A stretch of DNA of 61,992 nt from Methanoregula sp. (GTDB lineage Archaea; Halobacteriota; Methanomicrobia; Methanomicrobiales; Methanospirillaceae): the NCBI GenBank assembly GCA_028679075.1, contig JAJRCF010000020.1, positions 1 through 61,992 on the forward strand. The letters are read 5' to 3'. Position numbers and translations under genes: made by a program. This document shows positions 26,747 to 37,337 of the stretch, piece by piece (the first letter of the stretch is position 1; each line of letters opens with the position of its first letter). The notes below the pieces were generated by a model, which was not told the DNA's origin, ran no database searches, and saw nothing but the letters and a program-made list of their open reading frames with translations.

Positions 26747-28219
26747 TCACGGTCCGCCATTCTTCTTTCCTTCATTTTCAAGGCCGACAAGGTTCTTGAA
26801 CTTCTGGAGGATCGGCTCGATCACGATCTCGAGGAGCTGGGCCTTGTTCTCCACCTTGCCGAAGTAGTGGAGGGGGAGGCTGGCTGCTCCCATGTTCGGG
26901 TGCCCGCCCGCATCGCCCATGTCCCCGAATGCTTCGGAGAGGGCGTTGCCGATGTGGAGCCGGATATCGCGGTTGCGGGCCGAGATCACGATCGCGTTGT
27001 CGGTGATGCCGTACACGAGCGCCGTGTTCACGCCCTCAAGCGTGATCAGGATGTCAGCGGCCTGCGGGAGGGAGTCGCGGTTCATCACGTAGCCCACGTT
27101 CGCGAAGAGGTACCCGCTCTGGATCTTCCGCTCGTGGATTGCCTTGCCGATGATGTCGAGTGTCTCCTGCGACATCGAAGGCGACATGATCTTGTCGAGG
27201 AGGTCCGAATCGGTCAGCGGCAGGAGGAAACCTGCGTAGCTCATGTCCTGCGGGGTGACGTTGCGCTTGAACTCCTTGGTGTCGGTCCGGATACCGTAGA
27301 GGAGTGCCGTTGCAACCCGCTTGTCAACAGGGACATCGAGTTCCTGCAGGTACTGGGTCATGATGCTTGCCGTGGCCCCGACACCGGGACGGATATCAAC
27401 AAAGCCGCTCTGGCCCGCCTGGTGCTTCCCCTCCTTGTGGTGGTCGATGATGATGTGGATCTTTGTCTGGGGTGGGACGTCGTTGTTGGCGCCCGGGCCC
27501 GAGCAGTCGACGAGGGCGAGATACGTGCACTTCGCAAGGTCTTCTGACGTGAGGTGCTCCATCTTGATATCGAGCAGGTTGACGAACGTCCGGTTCTCCT
27601 GGTGGCCGATGTTGCCTTCGTAAAAGATCCGTGTGGTCAGGTTTTTCGGGTTCGCCTGCTTTGCGATCTCGGCAAGGGCCATCGCGGACGAGATCGCGTC
27701 GGGGTCCGGGTTCTTGTGCGTGATGATCCCAAGCGTCCCCTCCCATCCGGCCATGAGGGAGAACAGCCGCTGCGAGATCCTGCTGGAGTGCTGTTTCCGG
27801 ATCTGGAGGATTGCGGAGCGTGCCACCACTTCCTGCGGGGAGAGGACCACGTCGGCCCCTGCGGCCGTGAGCTTCTGGCCGTTTGCCGGGTCCACCGACC
27901 GGGCCACGACCTGGGTGGTGGTGTACCGTTTCTTGATGGCAAGGACTGCCGCGATGTTTGCATCCCCGTTGCCGGTCATGACAAACGCGATCTCGAACGG
28001 GGGGAGGCCCGCGAGCATCTCGGGAGACGAGATGTCGCGCTGGTAGGCATCGTATTTCTGGTCGCGGAGGTTCCGGACAAGGGTCTCGTCCTTATCGATG
28101 ATCATCACGCGCTCCTGCTCTTTTGCAAGCTCGAGGATGATGTTGTAACCGTTCGTCCCGCACCCGAAAATGCAGTATTTTACCGGTCCCGGCTGCTCAA
28201 ACGGGGCTTCCTGTGGCAT
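26747..28219 (-). CDS. TrkA-N/DHH/DHHA1 fusion phosphoesterase
   Basis: A 490-residue protein. Residues about 13-130 form a TrkA-N Rossmann domain (CIFGCGTNGYNI, then MIIDKDETLV), which normally binds NAD(H). Residues about 155-490 form a DHH/DHHA1 phosphoesterase with THKNPDPDAISSA and IIIDHHKEGK as metal-binding motifs, and GGHPNMGAASLP near the end. Relatives cleave oligonucleotides, pAp or cyclic dinucleotides. The substrate is not evident. The ATG at 28219 is preferred; a GTG at 28261 adds 14 residues. It heads an operon with mptE and the radical SAM gene. Confidence 0.88.
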   Translation of the reverse strand: MPQEAPFEQPGPVKYCIFGCGTNGYNIILELAKEQERVMIIDKDETLVRNLRDQKYDAYQRDISSPEMLAGLPPFEIAFVMTGNGDANIAAVLAIKKRYTTTQVVARSVDPANGQKLTAAGADVVLSPQEVVARSAILQIRKQHSSRISQRLFSLMAGWEGTLGIITHKNPDPDAISSAMALAEIAKQANPKNLTTRIFYEGNIGHQENRTFVNLLDIKMEHLTSEDLAKCTYLALVDCSGPGANNDVPPQTKIHIIIDHHKEGKHQAGQSGFVDIRPGVGATASIMTQYLQELDVPVDKRVATALLYGIRTDTKEFKRNVTPQDMSYAGFLLPLTDSDLLDKIMSPSMSQETLDIIGKAIHERKIQSGYLFANVGYVMNRDSLPQAADILITLEGVNTALVYGITDNAIVISARNRDIRLHIGNALSEAFGDMGDAGGHPNMGAASLPLHYFGKVENKAQLLEIVIEPILQKFKNLVGLENEGKKNGGP

Positions 28220-28341
28220 GTTACAGAAGATGTATCCCTTCACGATATTAAGGAATTGCACGTATGCCGGATGAAAAAGGCCGCCCGGTTATCCGCAACC
28301 TTTATTCGCAATCATCAACCACATTATTAGGCCTAACTAGC

Positions 28342-28415
28342 GGGTCTGTAGCTTAGTTCGGCATAGCGGCGGACTCTTAATCCGCAGGTCAAGGGTTCAA
28401 ATCCCTTCAGGCCCG
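28342..28415 (+). tRNA. tRNA-Lys (anticodon CUU)
   Basis: A 74-nt cloverleaf. The acceptor arms GGGTCTG/CAGGCCC pair with one G-U, discriminator G. The anticodon stem GCGGA/TCCGC encloses loop CTCTTAA, giving anticodon CUU. The T-arm AAGGG-TTCAAAT-CCCTT is perfect. No intron and no encoded CCA. A palindrome TTAGGCCTAA lies just upstream. Confidence 0.95.
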
Positions 28416-28534
28416 TTTCTTCTTTATCTCTCCTCAAGAGGGCACCTCCCGCAGGGTCCCCTCACGATATCATTTTTAATTGGGCTCACCAATGCAGAGC
28501 GTAGGAACTCCCTTATCTGCAAAATGGTCCTGCC

Positions 28535-31408
28535 ATGGCATCCTCAATCATCACCCGGCTCCACGAACACCCGAGGGCCACGCAAGCCCTCATCCTCCTG
28601 ACACTTGTCATCGCCTTTGCCGCAAACATCTACGGCATTTTTGCCGGCATAACGATCGTCCTCCCGCACCTCTTTTACATCCCGATCATCCTGGCCGCGT
28701 TCTTCTATCCCCGCCGCGGTGTCCTGTTTGCGGCTGCCCTGTGCGCTGTATACCTGATCATCGTAACATCAGTGTATCCCGGTAACAGCCCGGAACTCCT
28801 GTCAGCGGTCGCCCGCTGTATTGTCTATCTCATCATCGCCATCGTTGTCTCCTGGCTCTCGGAGCAGGCAAAGGGCCAGGAGAGCGGGCTCGCAAGGACA
28901 ACGGAGGAGTGGGAAAACACCTTTGATGCCGTACCGGACCTGATCGCCCTGATCGGAAAAGAGCACCGGATCCTCCGGGTCAACAAGGCGATGGCGGACA
29001 GTCTCGGGATCACTCCGGAACAGGCGATCGGCCTGAAATGTTACGAGGTCGTCCACCACACGGGCACCCATCCCGCATTCTGCCCCCATGCAATGCTCAT
29101 GAAAGACGGGCAGGAACATATCGCCGAAATACATGAGGAGAATCTTGGCGGGGACTTTCTCATCACCACGACCCCGCTGCACGATTCCACAGGTAATCTT
29201 ATCGGGAGCGTTCATGTCGCACGGGACATAACCAAGCGCAAGACGGCTGAACAGGCACTCAAGGAGAGCGAGGAGAAGTTTCTCCTCCTGCTGAACTCCA
29301 CCGCAGAAGCAATCTACGGAATCGATATGAACGGCAACTGCACGTTCTGCAACAATGCCTGTCTCCAGCAGCTCGGATACGATCACCAGTACGAACTGCT
29401 GGGGAAGAACATGCACTGGCAGATCCATGGAAAACACGCAGATGGTTCCACCTTTCCTGTTGAGGAATGCCGGATCTTCCAGGCATTCCGGAAAGGAGAG
29501 GGCACGCATGTGGATGATGAAGTGCTCTGGCGTGCCGACGGTTCATCGTTTCCTGCCGAGTACTGGTCGTATCCGCAACGGCATAACGGGCAGGTTATCG
29601 GCGCTGTCGTGACCTTTCTGGATATTACTGAGCGGAGGCAGGCCGAGAATGCCCTGCGTGAGAAGACCCTGGAGCTGGACCAGTATTTTACCACCAGCCT
29701 CGACCTCTTCTGTATTGCTGACACTCAGGGATATTTCCGGCGACTGAACGCGGAATGGGAAAAGACCCTTGGATATACCCTTAGCGAGCTGGAAGGGAGA
29801 CGTTTCCTTGATTTTGTGCACCCGGACGATATGCCGGGAACCCTCGCCGCAATCTCTGACCTGAGCGCACAAAAAGAAGTCCTCAACTTCACGAACAGGT
29901 ACCTCTGCAAAGACGGTACGTACCGCTGGATCGAGTGGCGGTCCTTCCCGAAAGGAGAACGGATCTTTGCTGCGGCCCGCGACATCACGAAACGGAAGCG
30001 GGCAGAAGAAGCACTCCGCGATAGTGAAGAGAAGTACCGGACACTGGTTGAATCCTCGTTTGACGGCATCGCAATCCACCAGGAGGGCATCCTTGTCTAT
30101 GTCAACAAGACGGCTGCACGGATCCTTGGTGCCGAAGATCCCGAGGTTTTCCTTGGGAGACCCGCACTTGACATTGTTGCCCCTGAGTTCCGGGAACAGG
30201 CTGCAAAACGGGTGCGGCAGGCATCCTATAAGCCCCTTGCATTGGTCCGTGAGCAGTTCCTCACGCGTGACGGGACACCTGTCGATGTCGAGGTCACGAC
30301 AGCTCCCAGTATCTGGAAGGGGAAACCGGCCGCATACGTCACGTTCCGTGACATCACGGCCCGGGTACGTGCCGAGGGTGCTCTGCGCGAGAGCGAGGAG
30401 AGGTACCGGACCATAATCGAGAATATCCAGGACGTGTACTTCCGGTTCGATCAGGAAAGTCGCCTCCTCATGATGAGCCCTTCCGCTACACGCACATTCG
30501 GGTACAATTCCGTTGCAGAGATGCTGGGTTGTCCGGCCACAACATTCTGGAAGAACCCGGAAGAACGGGCGAAGATGATCGATACCATGAAACGGCAGGG
30601 GGGTACTGTGCAGGACTGGGAAGCGGAGTTCGTAAAACGGGACGGCACGCCCTTCTGGGTATCGGTCAGTGGCCGTTTGCATACGAATGACGCGGGGGAG
30701 TACCGTGGGACGGAGGGGATCATCCGGGACATCTCTGGTCGTAAGAAGACAGATGAGGCGCTGAAAAGCGCTCTCAATAAACTGAACATGCTCTCCTCCA
30801 TCACCCGGCATGACATCCTGAACCAGATCTCCGGACTGAGGACCTACCTCGAACTCTCAAAAGAGGACCTCAAAGGGACGCGGTTCGAGGAGTATATCAA
30901 CAAGGAGGACGAGGCCGCCGAGGCAATCCAGCGGCAGATCGAGTTCACGAAATATTACCAGGATATCGGGGTCAATGCACCGAAGTGGCAGGATGCGGGC
31001 ACGGTCATCCGCGAAGCCGCGGCACAGATCAGCCTTCCGTCAATCGATCTGCAGGTCACCGTTGAGGGTATCGAAATATTTGCTGATCCCCTGATCGTAA
31101 AGGTCTTCTTCAACCTCATGGAGAACTCGCTCCGCCATGGCGAAGGGGTGACTGCGATGTCCTTTTCATCCCGGGTAAATGACACGGGACTCGTGATCAC
31201 CTATTGTGACAACGGGGTGGGCATCACCGAAGAGGACAAGAAGAAGCTCTTCCGGAAAGGGTTTGGCAAGCATACCGGCCTTGGCCTCTTCCTCTCGCGG
31301 GAGATCCTCGCGATCACCGGGATCAGTATTATCGAGAACGGCGAGCCGGGGGCAGGAGTCCGGTTCGAGATCACCGTCCCGAAAGAGGGGTACCGGCACG
31401 GCTTGTAA
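28535..31408 (+). CDS. Membrane histidine kinase with five PAS domains
   Basis: A 957-residue sensor kinase. About four N-terminal membrane helices (residues 12-115) are followed by five PAS domains, starting near residues 128, 248, 383, 500 and 625. Next come the H-box ITRHDILNQ with His759 and an intact HATPase_c domain (N-box ENSLRHGE, G1 DNGVGIT, G2 KHTGLGLFL). The first two PAS domains have several cysteines (CYEVVHH, FCPHA, CTFCNNAC), perhaps for cofactor binding. It lies upstream of another kinase in the same direction, with a 198-bp gap. Confidence 0.9.
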   Translation: MASSIITRLHEHPRATQALILLTLVIAFAANIYGIFAGITIVLPHLFYIPIILAAFFYPRRGVLFAAALCAVYLIIVTSVYPGNSPELLSAVARCIVYLIIAIVVSWLSEQAKGQESGLARTTEEWENTFDAVPDLIALIGKEHRILRVNKAMADSLGITPEQAIGLKCYEVVHHTGTHPAFCPHAMLMKDGQEHIAEIHEENLGGDFLITTTPLHDSTGNLIGSVHVARDITKRKTAEQALKESEEKFLLLLNSTAEAIYGIDMNGNCTFCNNACLQQLGYDHQYELLGKNMHWQIHGKHADGSTFPVEECRIFQAFRKGEGTHVDDEVLWRADGSSFPAEYWSYPQRHNGQVIGAVVTFLDITERRQAENALREKTLELDQYFTTSLDLFCIADTQGYFRRLNAEWEKTLGYTLSELEGRRFLDFVHPDDMPGTLAAISDLSAQKEVLNFTNRYLCKDGTYRWIEWRSFPKGERIFAAARDITKRKRAEEALRDSEEKYRTLVESSFDGIAIHQEGILVYVNKTAARILGAEDPEVFLGRPALDIVAPEFREQAAKRVRQASYKPLALVREQFLTRDGTPVDVEVTTAPSIWKGKPAAYVTFRDITARVRAEGALRESEERYRTIIENIQDVYFRFDQESRLLMMSPSATRTFGYNSVAEMLGCPATTFWKNPEERAKMIDTMKRQGGTVQDWEAEFVKRDGTPFWVSVSGRLHTNDAGEYRGTEGIIRDISGRKKTDEALKSALNKLNMLSSITRHDILNQISGLRTYLELSKEDLKGTRFEEYINKEDEAAEAIQRQIEFTKYYQDIGVNAPKWQDAGTVIREAAAQISLPSIDLQVTVEGIEIFADPLIVKVFFNLMENSLRHGEGVTAMSFSSRVNDTGLVITYCDNGVGITEEDKKKLFRKGFGKHTGLGLFLSREILAITGISIIENGEPGAGVRFEITVPKEGYRHGL

Positions 31409-31606
31409 TCCCCCTGCCGGGAGAGGGGGCCGCAGCATTTTCAACCCTAACGCCCCCCCGGGACGGAGGACTATACCGGGCCCGGAATATCCTGAAATAA
31501 AATATCCGGGGGCTAATCGGGAATAATGTACGTAACATTCAAGTTTTCGCAGGTCAATTCCTCTCATTCACTCTCAATCCTTGCGTACACTTCACAGGAG
31601 TCCGCT

Positions 31607-34600
31607 ATGTTTTCCCTCCTCTACGTCGACGATGAACCGGGACTGCTCGAAATAGGCAAGCTGTTTCTCGAAGGCACCGGGGATTTTGCCGTCGTTACCG
31701 CCCTGTCAGCAGGAGAGGGCCTTGAGGAGCTTGGACAGCACCATTTTGATGCCATTGTGTCCGATTACCAGATGCCGGGGATGGACGGCATCGAGTTCTT
31801 AAAAAACGTGCGGGAATCTTTCGGGGATATCCCGTTCATCCTCTTCACCGGCCGGGGGCGTGAGGAAGTCGTCATCGAGGCGATCAACAATGGCGTGGAT
31901 TTCTACCTCCAGAAAGGCGGGGATGCACAGGCACAGTTTGCCGAACTCGCGCACAAGATCCGGCAGGCCGTGCACAGGAGGAAGGCGGAGCTTGCCCTCG
32001 GGGATTCTGAAAAACGTCTTGCCGACCTCATCAACTTTCTCCCGGATGCGACGTTTGCCATCGATTCTGACAGGAAGGTGATTGCCTGGAACAAGGCGAT
32101 CGAGGAGATGACCGGTATCGCTGCGGAGAATATCCTCGGCAAAGGCGATTATGAATATGCCCTGCCGTTCTACGGGAAACGCCGCCCCATCCTTATCGAC
32201 CTGATCACGGAACCGGAAGAGACGATCGGGCAGTACTATTCCAATATCCGGCGGGAGGGCAACGCACTCTCGGCAGAGACCAACCTCCCCCACCCGAAGG
32301 GACAACCGATCTATGTCCTTGCAAAGGCGAGCCCGCTCTTCAACCATGACGGGGAGATCGCCGGTGCGATCGAAGCGATCCGCGATATCACCGACCGGAA
32401 AAAGGGCGAGGAGGAACTTATAGCGGTAAACCAGCAGCTTGCTGCCTCAGGAGAGGAACTCCAGGCACAATACAATGAACTTGCGGTAAACGAGAGACGC
32501 ATCCGGGATACCGAGTCCCGCCTCACCTTCATGATCGGGTTCTACGAATACGCCCGCAGGAGCGAGAAAGAACTCCTCAGTTATGCAGTCGAAGGCGCAG
32601 GGATCGTCACGGGCAGCCCGCTGGGATACCTCGCATTCCTCAACGATGACGAGAGCGAACTCTCCATGTATGCCTGGTCGAAGTCGGCAATGACAGAGTG
32701 TTCGATGCAGGAGAAGCCCATCCTCTACAAAACGGAGAAGACCGGTCTCTTGGGTGAGGCGGTCCGGCAGCGCCGGCCTGTTATCACCAATGATTATGAG
32801 GCACCGGACACGAAGAAGAAGGGCTACCCGGAAGGCCATCCCCGTATCATACGGCACATGAATGTGCCGGTGATGGACGACGGGCACATTATCCTCGTGG
32901 CGGGCGTGGCAAACAAGACGTCCGATTACACGGAGAACGACGTAAACGAGCTCCTCCTGCTGATGCAGGGGCTCTGGAATATTATCAAGCGAAAACGTGC
33001 CGAGCAGACACGACGGGAAAGCGAAGGAAAATACCGCTCCATCATCGAGCACTCTCCGGTTGGCATGCACTTCTACGAGCTGAAGCCGGACGGATCGCTG
33101 GTCTTTACCGGGGGAAACCCCGGTGCCGATGCCATTCTTGGCATCAGGCATGACCGGCGTATCGGGAAAACACTCGAAGCGGCATTTCCCGGCCTCGTAA
33201 ATACCGGAGTCCCGGCACACTACCGCAGGGTTGCCGCGGAGGGTGGCAGCTGGCAGAATGACCAGGTCTTCTATGATGCCGGAAAGGTGCACCGGGCATA
33301 TACCGTAACCGCGTTCCAGATCTCTCCCGGCTCCATGGTCGCCATGTTCATCGATATTACCGGGCGCAAGCAGTCAGAAACGGAGTTGCGTGCCGCGTAC
33401 GAACAGGTCGCTGCCACGGAAGAGGAACTGCGTACACAGTACGATGAACTGGCCTCGGCACAGGACGAACTTCGCAACCGCCGCCAGCAGATGGAGGAGA
33501 TCGCCGCAACCGTCCCGGGGGTCGTGTTCCAGTTCTATGCCCGGCCTGACGGGAACATGGGGTTCTATTACGTAAGTGACCGGGCTGTCGGACTGCTCGG
33601 TATTGACCGGAGCCCCGAAGAGTTCTACACCGCGTTTGTAAACGGGATCCACCCGGAGGACCGGCCCCGGTTCGTGGACTCGGTCCATGAAGCAGTGAAT
33701 GCGGAAACGCCGTGGGCTTTTATCGGGAAGTTCATCAAGTCATCGGGAGAGACGATCTGGCTCCGGGGAATGGCGAACCCGGTCAGGCATGGCGACGAAC
33801 GGGTCTATTCCGGTGTCATCCTGGATATCACCGAACGGAAGACAACGGAAGTGGCGCTCCGGGAGAGCGAGGAGCGGTACCGGGTCCTGTCGGAATATGC
33901 CTTTGACGGGATCCTCATCCAGGACTTTTCCGGTAAAGTCCTCTCGATTAATCCCAGCATCCAGCGGATGTTTGGCATCCCGGATCCTGCAATCGTTGTC
34001 GGAAAAACAATCCTGGACTTCATCCAGCCCGAATTCAGGGAGACCGTGATCGAGGACCTGCAGAACGTGATGAAAGGTAAAGGGGGATACCTCCAGACCT
34101 ACCGGACATGGACGCTGGACGGGAGAGAACTCTGGGTGGAATCAATCGGCACAAAGATCCGGTTCCAGGGAAACGATGCCAACATTGTCGCCCTCAGGGA
34201 CATCACCGACCGGAAAAAGACCGAGGTCGAACTCCGGGCTGCAAACGAACAGCTCACCGCGTCCGGGGAGGAACTGAAGGGCCAGATCGAGGTACTGGCA
34301 GAGAGCGAGCAGCAGATCCGGGAGAGCGAGGAGAAGTACCGCATGCTCGTAGAGGTGAACCAGGACATCATCTATTCCCTCTCCGGCGATGGGACCATCG
34401 TGTATGTCAGCCCGCAGATAACGGGTTGTCTTGGGTATCATCCAGCCGAGCTGAACGGTCGCAGGTTCATGGAATTCATCCACCCGGAGGATGTCGACAG
34501 ACTGGTGCGTCACCTCACCGATCATTTTGATTCACGGGAAATACACAGCTCCGACCGTTTCCGCATACGGGGAAAAGACGGGGTGTACAAGTGGTTTGAG

Positions 34601-36469
34601 GACAAGACGATCTATACAAAAGACAGCCACGGCGATTCCGTAGCAGTTGGCACGATCCGGGATATAACAGAAGAGAAGGCAGCGCAGGACCTGATGTCAC
34701 GGAGCGAGGCGAAATTCCGGGCGATCATCAACCATACCTCCCAGCTGATCGGCCTTATGACCCCGGATGGCATCCTGATCGAAGCCAACCCGGCTGCACT
34801 CGCATTTGCCGGGGTTTCAGATGCCGATGTCATCAACCGGCCATTCTGGGAGACCCCGTGGTGGTCCCATTCGGCACATGACCGGGAGCAGCTGAAGGAT
34901 GCGATACAGCAGGCTGCCAACGGAAAAACAGTACAGTTCGAGACGACACACCCCGCTGCTGACGGCAGTCTTGCCTCTATCGATTTCTCGGTAAGGCCGG
35001 TCATGGACAATGACGGTAACATCCTGTACTTGGTTGCCGAGGGCAGGGATTTTACCGGGCGCAAACAGATGGAGGATGCACTCCAGGCGAGCGAGGAAAA
35101 ATACCGGCTCATTGCCGAGAATTCTCCCGATATGATCTACTCCATCGACCCCGGGGGATACGTCGGGTATGCCAACACGTTCGCTGAAAAAGCGGTCCTG
35201 GCGGAGCCGGGCAGCCTGGTTGGAAAAAACCTGACCGATATCTTCAAGCCGGAGCTCGCGGACCGGTCCATGAAGGCCGTCCTCCGGGTGATAAACACCC
35301 GTGCCCACATCAGGCGCGAGGTGTTCCTGGACCTGCCATCCGGTAGTACCTGGATGGATGTCCACCTGGCCCCGCTCATCGATGCAACGGGAACGGTCAT
35401 CGGGGTCCTCGGGCACTCGCATGATATCTCGGACCGGAAACGTGCCGAAGAGGCGCTCCGTGAATCAGAGGAGAAATACCGGCTGCTGGTCGAGAACACC
35501 CATGACATCATCTACCTGATCAGTCCTGAAGGTCTCCTGACATTCGTCTCGCCCAGCTGGACCACCCTGCTCGGCCATGATACCAAAGATGTGACGGGGA
35601 CGCCATTCCAGCGCTATGTCCATCCTGCCGATATCCCCGTGTGCGAGGCCGCGCTCGCCGAGGTGGTATCCACCGGGCAGCGCCGTTCCGGGATTGAATA
35701 CCGGGTATTCCATGCCGACGGGTCCATCCGTGTCCACACTTCGACCGTCTCCCCCATCTTCAATGAAGAGGGAGCCGCGGTCTCCTATGTGGGAAATGCC
35801 CGGGACATTACGGAGATGAGACAGTTCCAGAACGCAATCCGTGAGAGCAACCGGAAACTCAACCTCCTCTCCAGCATCACGCGGCATGACGTTGCCAACC
35901 AGCTCACCGTTGTGCAGGGGTATACCCAGCTGGCAGCGCTCAGGAAGAACGACACGGTCACCGCGGATTTTCTCGTCAAGATCGCATCCGCGGTGGACAT
36001 GATCCAGCACCAGATCGAGTTTACCCGGACCTACCAGGACATGGGAGTGGAAGCACCGGCATGGTTCCGTGTCGCTGACCTGATCCGGAATGTAAAACCA
36101 CCGGAGCTCGCGCTGGACTGCGCCTGTGACTCATGCGAGATCTTTGCCGACCCGATGGTCGGGAAGGTCTTCTTCAACCTCTTCGACAATGCCGTGCGGT
36201 ACGGGGGGAAGGTGACGACCATCACGGTCCGGTGCGGGATGTCGGGCGATGAGATGATCATCACGTTTGCCGATGACGGGATCGGGATCCCGCTCAACGA
36301 GAAACAGAAGATCTTCGAGAAAGGGTTCGGGAAGCATACCGGGTTTGGCCTCTTCCTTGCCCGGGAGATCCTCGCGATCACCGGCATCTCGATCCACGAG
36401 ACGGGATCGCATGGCAAAGGGGCACGGTTCGAGATCGCGGTCCCGAAAGGGACCTACCGGTCAGCCTGA
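31607..36469 (+). CDS. Giant hybrid sensor: REC, eight PAS, one GAF, histidine kinase
   Basis: A 1620-residue soluble kinase without membrane helices. The order is receiver domain (1-120, Asp53 in VSDYQMPGMDG), PAS (about 130-250), coiled coil, GAF (about 300-460), then PAS domains starting near 475, 628, 755, 913, 1036, 1165 and 1288. The H-box ITRHDVANQ has His1427 and the HATPase_c domain is complete (FDNAVRYGG, DDGIGIP, KHTGFGLFL). Having the receiver at the N-terminus suggests phosphorelay input from another kinase. The start ATG at 31607 follows CAGGAG at the right distance. The truncated protein at 7322-8533 shares the N-terminal layout. Confidence 0.9.
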   Translation: MFSLLYVDDEPGLLEIGKLFLEGTGDFAVVTALSAGEGLEELGQHHFDAIVSDYQMPGMDGIEFLKNVRESFGDIPFILFTGRGREEVVIEAINNGVDFYLQKGGDAQAQFAELAHKIRQAVHRRKAELALGDSEKRLADLINFLPDATFAIDSDRKVIAWNKAIEEMTGIAAENILGKGDYEYALPFYGKRRPILIDLITEPEETIGQYYSNIRREGNALSAETNLPHPKGQPIYVLAKASPLFNHDGEIAGAIEAIRDITDRKKGEEELIAVNQQLAASGEELQAQYNELAVNERRIRDTESRLTFMIGFYEYARRSEKELLSYAVEGAGIVTGSPLGYLAFLNDDESELSMYAWSKSAMTECSMQEKPILYKTEKTGLLGEAVRQRRPVITNDYEAPDTKKKGYPEGHPRIIRHMNVPVMDDGHIILVAGVANKTSDYTENDVNELLLLMQGLWNIIKRKRAEQTRRESEGKYRSIIEHSPVGMHFYELKPDGSLVFTGGNPGADAILGIRHDRRIGKTLEAAFPGLVNTGVPAHYRRVAAEGGSWQNDQVFYDAGKVHRAYTVTAFQISPGSMVAMFIDITGRKQSETELRAAYEQVAATEEELRTQYDELASAQDELRNRRQQMEEIAATVPGVVFQFYARPDGNMGFYYVSDRAVGLLGIDRSPEEFYTAFVNGIHPEDRPRFVDSVHEAVNAETPWAFIGKFIKSSGETIWLRGMANPVRHGDERVYSGVILDITERKTTEVALRESEERYRVLSEYAFDGILIQDFSGKVLSINPSIQRMFGIPDPAIVVGKTILDFIQPEFRETVIEDLQNVMKGKGGYLQTYRTWTLDGRELWVESIGTKIRFQGNDANIVALRDITDRKKTEVELRAANEQLTASGEELKGQIEVLAESEQQIRESEEKYRMLVEVNQDIIYSLSGDGTIVYVSPQITGCLGYHPAELNGRRFMEFIHPEDVDRLVRHLTDHFDSREIHSSDRFRIRGKDGVYKWFEDKTIYTKDSHGDSVAVGTIRDITEEKAAQDLMSRSEAKFRAIINHTSQLIGLMTPDGILIEANPAALAFAGVSDADVINRPFWETPWWSHSAHDREQLKDAIQQAANGKTVQFETTHPAADGSLASIDFSVRPVMDNDGNILYLVAEGRDFTGRKQMEDALQASEEKYRLIAENSPDMIYSIDPGGYVGYANTFAEKAVLAEPGSLVGKNLTDIFKPELADRSMKAVLRVINTRAHIRREVFLDLPSGSTWMDVHLAPLIDATGTVIGVLGHSHDISDRKRAEEALRESEEKYRLLVENTHDIIYLISPEGLLTFVSPSWTTLLGHDTKDVTGTPFQRYVHPADIPVCEAALAEVVSTGQRRSGIEYRVFHADGSIRVHTSTVSPIFNEEGAAVSYVGNARDITEMRQFQNAIRESNRKLNLLSSITRHDVANQLTVVQGYTQLAALRKNDTVTADFLVKIASAVDMIQHQIEFTRTYQDMGVEAPAWFRVADLIRNVKPPELALDCACDSCEIFADPMVGKVFFNLFDNAVRYGGKVTTITVRCGMSGDEMIITFADDGIGIPLNEKQKIFEKGFGKHTGFGLFLAREILAITGISIHETGSHGKGARFEIAVPKGTYRSA

Positions 36470-36494
36470 CCGTCCCGACACGGTTTTTTTAAAA

Positions 36495-37214
36495 TCACCC
36501 GGGGACTGCCACAACATACGCCCGGTTACGCATCGGTTCCGGGAAGTAATGGGCATCGAACCACATTGCGTCGAACTGCCCGTAGTTTGCGTACGTGATC
36601 CCGTCCACCCGGTCATCGTGGCAGTCCACGGAATCCGCAAAGATGATCACATCGTCCCAGACGAGGTCGGTACCCCGGGTGTCATAGCCGACAACCACGA
36701 CCCAGTGGCCGCCCCAGTCCATCCATTCGACCATCGTGGGAACGCCGGCCTTCAGGTTAGCAAGGAGCATGTCGCGGCTCCCGCCGGTCTTCCAGCTTGC
36801 ATTCCAGCCGTTCCGGTTGAACCAGGCAGTGAGTTGTTCAGGATTGATACCGGTCTTTTCCGACACATCTGCATACATTTCGTGGGCGATCCGGTCCTCG
36901 TCAGCATCCGTATTGTTGGCGGGCATCCCATAGTATGACATGACGTTCATCGCAGCCACCGCACCACAGGAATAGTTTGTCACCTGCTGCCGGACACTTT
37001 TGAGCGGGATGACCGTGAGGTGGTCGTTCGTCTCCAGGGTATCGAAGTCGATGCCGGTATAATACCGGGGTCCGGGCAGCGTACTGTCCAGGGAATATTT
37101 TACCGTGGCAGGGCCCGCTCCACGGTCACCGATCGTGAACTGCAGGGTACCAAGCAATACGATTGCAACGATGACAAGGACCAGGATGAGGGTGGCCGGG
37201 CCGGGACGTTCCAT
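36495..37214 (-). CDS. Membrane-anchored C39-like cysteine peptidase
   Basis: A 239-residue protein with one N-terminal membrane helix (residues 8-24) and an outside domain of the papain-like C39 type. The catalytic cysteine is in QVTNYSCGAVAAMN (Cys83) and the histidine in GGHWVVVVGYD (His170), followed by an aspartate-rich strand. Known members cut double-glycine leader peptides or act as free hydrolases; no ABC exporter or peptide substrate is beside it. It is convergent with the giant kinase. Confidence 0.82.
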   Translation of the reverse strand: MERPGPATLILVLVIVAIVLLGTLQFTIGDRGAGPATVKYSLDSTLPGPRYYTGIDFDTLETNDHLTVIPLKSVRQQVTNYSCGAVAAMNVMSYYGMPANNTDADEDRIAHEMYADVSEKTGINPEQLTAWFNRNGWNASWKTGGSRDMLLANLKAGVPTMVEWMDWGGHWVVVVGYDTRGTDLVWDDVIIFADSVDCHDDRVDGITYANYGQFDAMWFDAHYFPEPMRNRAYVVAVPG

Positions 37215-37337
37215 GACGATCTACCTTGATTTTCCTTAGGTCACCGCTTGTTATCAAGGATGCGGATCCGGGACACCGCGCTGCAATGACCGCTGGGTAT
37301 ATCTTTCCCGGGAGAAAGAACACTGACAAGAGAGATC

